Source: Fomitopsis serialis
Lineage: Eukaryota > Basidiomycota > Agaricomycetes > Polyporales > Fomitopsidaceae
DNA: 64,000 nucleotides
Reading direction: 5' to 3'
NCBI RefSeq assembly: GCF_022376445.1
Contig: NW_025955002.1
Location: 62,001 to 126,000 of the forward strand
The notes under the pieces were generated by a model. That model was not told the origin of the DNA. It worked only from the letters and a program-made list of their open reading frames with translations, and ran no database searches. A program made the translations under genes and the position numbers. Shown piece by piece: positions 60,286-64,000 of this stretch (position 1 is its first letter; each line of letters opens with the position of its first letter).

Positions 60286-61642
60286 AAGAACGAAACGGAG
60301 GATAGCTGGGGTATGACGATGCGATGAGAGGACACCTTGACAGGATGAGGCTGTTGCAGGAGGTGAGCGATTATGATGCGTGACGATCTGAAGACCAACC
60401 GTTCGGACGTTAGATGACAGCGGCTCAAGCAGATACAAAACAAGGACGTGCATAGCGTGAAATGGGAGCTGACCTGATATGTCTGATTGGGTGGCTGACT
60501 GTAAGCCGGCGAGCGCTGACTAGGGGACCATATCGAGCGACTCGGACTATCGACACCGTCAGCCTCAGACCCTCGGTGCTGCCGGACTTGGTCAGTAGGG
60601 AGGGGAGGCTGTGAAAAAAAATCAAGGAGAGCGGACCTGCTGATAACGGTAATTTTTGCGGAGCCACCAGTGGTAGGCATATCTCAGTTGGGTGTTCGAA
60701 CGATCAACGTTCAACCGCAAGTTGTGGAGACCATAACAAAGTAGAAGCGCAGGGCATGTATGATGGCTAGCGCCGAAGCGAAGACACTTACATCGCCGCC
60801 ACATGTTGTACTAAAATGGAAAGTGATGTATCTGGCAGTGCGTCCGCGCTCCGGGCCTTGCAAGGGCTCGACGCTACACCCTTGTGTTCGCCGACTACGC
60901 GTACGCGGAGTAGAGCGGCCTGGAATGTGAAAATTGATTCTCCATTCCTGCACCTCTGTGCCCTGGCTTAAAGCTGCTTGTTCATCCGATACAGACTTGG
61001 CTATTCAAATCGCTTTCTCCGGCGGTCGGGCGCGGCGGACTCAGCCTCCGTTCCTCACAACCTCGGCGGTGGCGAGGGCAACTCGTGATTTCAATCATCT
61101 CGTCCGGACCGTACTGGTATAATACGCCATCAGAGTGTTTCTTTCCTCGGGAGTTCAAGGCGCGCTGACGCGCCTTTCCAGTTCCGGTTTAATGTTGGCC
61201 TTACCAAATGGCGGTCCTGGTCATCACAGCATGGCTACCGTGTATCACGGGGAAACAGGTCTCGAGACTGCAGCTTGCCACATCAGCTAGTAGCACTACT
61301 GACGCCTACGGCAAGGGCAACTTCAATGTTGTTCACGGACATAGCGGGGCTCTTGCCATCCCATTCGGGTAGTAGCATGAAGGACGGTTCGGCTCATGTA
61401 TGTGGTTTGCGGATGGCGCAGCCTCCAGTTGCTCTGCTGCGAGAAGTATAAAGGATGTAGGGCTTCAGACCTCTGGTGTCATACCAACACCTCCTGCCAA
61501 GCTACACACGACCTCATCAGCAGAAATCTTTGGTTCATCTTCTCTACAGTTCGTCGCTTCTTCGTATCCGTGCTACTCGTCGCTGACCTTCGAAGTCACA
61601 AGGTAACCTAAGACCTAATAGCCGTCGATCAAGGAATAAACA
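60286..61642. other. intergenic, no gene supported
   Basis: Gene-poor stretch with only short frames on both strands. It holds the promoter of the small zinc-finger gene that follows. Confidence 0.5.
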
Positions 61643-61840
61643 ATGAGCACACCATGCTTCATTGATCGCTGCAACCAGCCCATTGACTGCAGTCGTCAAG
61701 CTATCTCTTCCCATCTTAAGACGGTTCACCAGGTCAATGTCGACTCACCGGTAGTTCAGGCCTGTCAATGGTCAGGATGCCGCGTGTCTGTCCCGGCGTC
61801 ATCTCTGGCTAGCCACATCATGACGGTGCACATGAGATAA
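61643..61840 (+). CDS. tiny two-finger C2H2-like protein A
   Basis: An intronless 65-codon gene. Two modules are visible: CFIDRCNQPIDCSRQ-AISSHLKTVH and CQWSGCRVSVPASS-LASHIMTVH, each with C-x4-C and H-x4-H and about 13 residues between. This is a C2H2 zinc-finger pattern with wider Cys spacing than the classical type. No other domain, signal peptide or nuclear signal is apparent. The same architecture recurs in the gene at 63.4 kb, which makes chance unlikely. ATG context acaatgag is acceptable. Function is unknown; a small DNA- or RNA-binding protein, or an inhibitor of a larger finger protein, is possible. Confidence 0.62.
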   Translation: MSTPCFIDRCNQPIDCSRQAISSHLKTVHQVNVDSPVVQACQWSGCRVSVPASSLASHIMTVHMR

Positions 61841-63418
61841 ACGATGTAGGTACAATTGAAGCCATCCAAATTTGAGTCTGACCGTGACGCTCTCTCAGGA
61901 TTATTCTCGACCGACTACCTCTACAAGCCAATTCAGCGCATACACATATTCCCGCCTAATAACTCGGTCTCGGTCCTCAACTCTAATAATTCCTTCCACT
62001 CGCTACTCTACACTCATATAATGCCTCGGACTCACCATCTGACACATGCCAGACAATTCTCTTCCTAGCTGTATACTGTATATCGATTTTTCGTTTTCGG
62101 ACACCAACTGTAGCATGGATCTTCTATGGGATCTTGATTCGGCGCAAAGGCCACTCGTTTGATCTGTTACTAATTCGGAATAGTACATTGATCGAAGTCA
62201 TCAAACCGAACCAACTTGGAATTGACCGATAAGTACCAAGCACTTCGCTTTCAGTAAGTAGTCCTACATGACAATTCATTCATCCAATACACTCCCTGTA
62301 CCTGTCCCCGTTGTTTGCGTCATCATGGCGCGTCGTCACGGTGGCAGTCCGGATTTACTAGTAGTACACAGAATTATCATCCCTCCACGGAGCGATCTCC
62401 AGATGAACACCTTCCAAACGTTCCCACGGGCCTTCGTAAACAACTCAACTCAATGACCATGTCCTTCCCGCGGCATGTTTGCGTCTACACCTGTGGTCCG
62501 ACAATAGTGATCCGAGTCAGCGGCGAGGAACGCGTCCGAGAATGGCGGGATCGAGACACGATCGTACATTGGCACGTGATCGCGTTGACGATACCTGTAT
62601 TCGCGCGCTGGCGCTGCTGAGTCGAGTCGTGCACCGCGCTGCGCGCGCCGCACTCCTAGTACTTGCCAGCTGGGCTGTATTGCGGTTCAGTCCTATGCTC
62701 GTGTGCCTATTACCGCGGTTCAGCGGTCATGGGCCGCGGGCAAATTTTTGCCCAGGGAGTCTCTAACGGTCTCGGTGAGTCGGGCAGAAGCCTCACCGCG
62801 CCATTCAAGTTGCGCCAGGTACGTCTTCGCTCAGCGAACAATGTATACAAATTCACAGCCACACATACCGTGCCCGCACAGAGCCGTCTGAGCCAAGGAC
62901 TGTGTGGGCAGTCGGGCAATTACTCCCGGAGGACCACTGTGGCTGGTACTTGTCGCGCAGTTAACGGCCCGGAGAGGGCAAAGACGTCGTGAGTGCCGCG
63001 GCATCGTATTTTCCTAATAGCGACATAGGCTGCTTCTGTCTACATGGATCCATCCGGTGCCTACTGTACTTTTACGAGTCAACGGGTATGGCAACACTGT
63101 GGTTGGGCGTGCAATGTATCTGGACGCAGTGCCGGAGCTTGCGTCCTTAGCCTCGCCGCCCAGTATAAATGGCCGGGAGTTCTACTGAGTCAACAAGTTG
63201 CTCAGTCACCCCGCTGCTCAGCGCACTCCAGAGCGGCGGTATAAACCGGTGGTACTCCCTAGTTTACACATTGCATTCTGCTCATCCGACGACCTCTACA
63301 GAGCGCAGTGAGGTCGACACATCGCTCGTCCCTCCCCTCCCCCCGGCCTCTGTTGTCCGTACGCGATAGCCTCCACACGAACCTCGGCTCAGCGACGCAC
63401 CATCCCGGACAAGGCCCC
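61841..63418. other. intergenic, no gene supported
   Basis: Between the two small finger genes. A CGWACN-like fragment near 63095 recalls one half-finger but lacks the histidines, so it is not called. Confidence 0.45.
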
Positions 63419-63685
63419 ATGTACGCACACCGAGGCCACGGTCATACCCACGCACCCCATGCGGGTTACGCCAACGGCGGGGTGACGACTCCCTGTAGAT
63501 GGGGGGCATGCAACGCGCAGCTTGTCTGTTCCCATTCACACATCGAAGGGCACATCCAAGATATTCACCTCGGCTCCTACCGCAATCAGATAGTGAGGTG
63601 TGAGTGGGGCCAATGCCCTCACTACGGGGACGCTGGCGGCATGTCGAGTCACATAATGCGGACACATTTGCAGCTACGCCATTGA
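63419..63685 (+). CDS. tiny two-finger C2H2-like protein B
   Basis: An 88-codon frame, with a His/Gly-rich N-terminus (MYAHRGHGHTHAPHAG). Two finger modules follow: CRWGACNAQL-VCSHSHIEGH-IQDIH and CEWGQCPHYGDAGG-MSSHIMRTH, with C-x4-C then H-x4-H. The aromatic C-x-W-x2-C start and the SHI---H end match finger 2 of the gene at 61.6 kb, so the two are paralogues. The frame is also open upstream to 63308, but the composition there is unlike the body. Function unknown. A short unspliced gene is favoured because the frame is closed by a stop right after the second finger. Confidence 0.6.
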   Translation: MYAHRGHGHTHAPHAGYANGGVTTPCRWGACNAQLVCSHSHIEGHIQDIHLGSYRNQIVRCEWGQCPHYGDAGGMSSHIMRTHLQLRH

Positions 63686-64000
63686 GCGCCCCCATTCATG
63701 TTGCATTCTCGCTGACTTCCCGGACTACGTGACTCGGAAGGTTCAAATTTCTTGTCGGACACGATGCCATTACATGGACATAGCTTTCCATCGATTAGGT
63801 AACCTACCCCCCTATCCCCTACCCCCGCTTGTTGTATTGCACACTGCTCTCGAATTCGCTTGTACTTCATGCTCGGACATTTACGATACTTGTTTGTTTT
63901 CAGACTCTCAGTACGGTTGTCCTCTCGGCGCGGTTGTCTACGGAGGCGCCGTGACTGCGCTGTGTACGCTCTCAGGCCGGAGTGGCCGTTCGCAATTCTT

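Noticed and set aside
63044..63244. Possible third small finger gene
   Set aside because: Only a CGWACN-like start is visible, without the histidine half; probably chance.
1..64000. tRNA, rRNA and CRISPR features
   Set aside because: I saw no cloverleaf-like gene, no rRNA segment and no spaced identical repeats of CRISPR type; the organism is eukaryotic.

Overview
The window is nuclear DNA of a filamentous basidiomycete, most likely an agaricomycete close to the wood-decay polypores. The evidence is GT-AG introns of about 45-65 nt in almost every gene, an acid pI secreted GH51 arabinofuranosidase, a fungal long-form tRNase Z, a siderophore transporter of the fungal SIT family, a basidiomycete-type seven-helix DUF6534 protein and many small conserved proteins known from Agaricomycetes. 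Species is not determinable from the sequence alone.

Layout: 0-9.3 kb holds the 5' part of an IKS1-like kinase (-), a short damaged hypothetical gene (+), a 20-exon DUF6534 membrane protein (-) and a 15-exon delta-12 fatty acid desaturase (-). A 3.0-kb non-autonomous DNA element with CACTA-like ends lies at 10.8-13.8 kb. 14-30 kb holds a small conserved protein (+), a general amidase (+), a 26-exon GH51 alpha-L-arabinofuranosidase (+), tRNase Z (-), a fold-back repeat and a GPI-anchored secreted protein (-). 29.7-42.3 kb holds an MFS drug-type transporter (-), a two-unit tandem repeat rich in GCGAAGC mini-hairpins, a siderophore transporter with iron-type GATA sites upstream (-) and a SAM-dependent O-methyltransferase (+). 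42.7-58.8 kb holds a RING+RRM protein (+), a secreted royal-jelly/yellow-family protein (+), and a kinase - WAPL - BIR1 - kinase quartet, in which two mitotic chromosome regulators (cohesin release, chromosomal passenger) are divergently transcribed and flanked by related kinases. The right end is gene-poor, with one hypothetical ORF and two tiny two-finger C2H2-like proteins.

The most unusual signal is exon fragmentation. Reading protein families through the splice sites requires exons of 3 nt (twice), 5, 8, 9, 10, 12 and 14 nt, and every one restores the frame exactly. A second theme is one-base frame breaks, nearly all in C, T or A runs, in otherwise well conserved genes. These look more like consensus errors than true decay. 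All coordinates of spliced genes are my manual reading of splice sites and phase and were not checked with RNA data.
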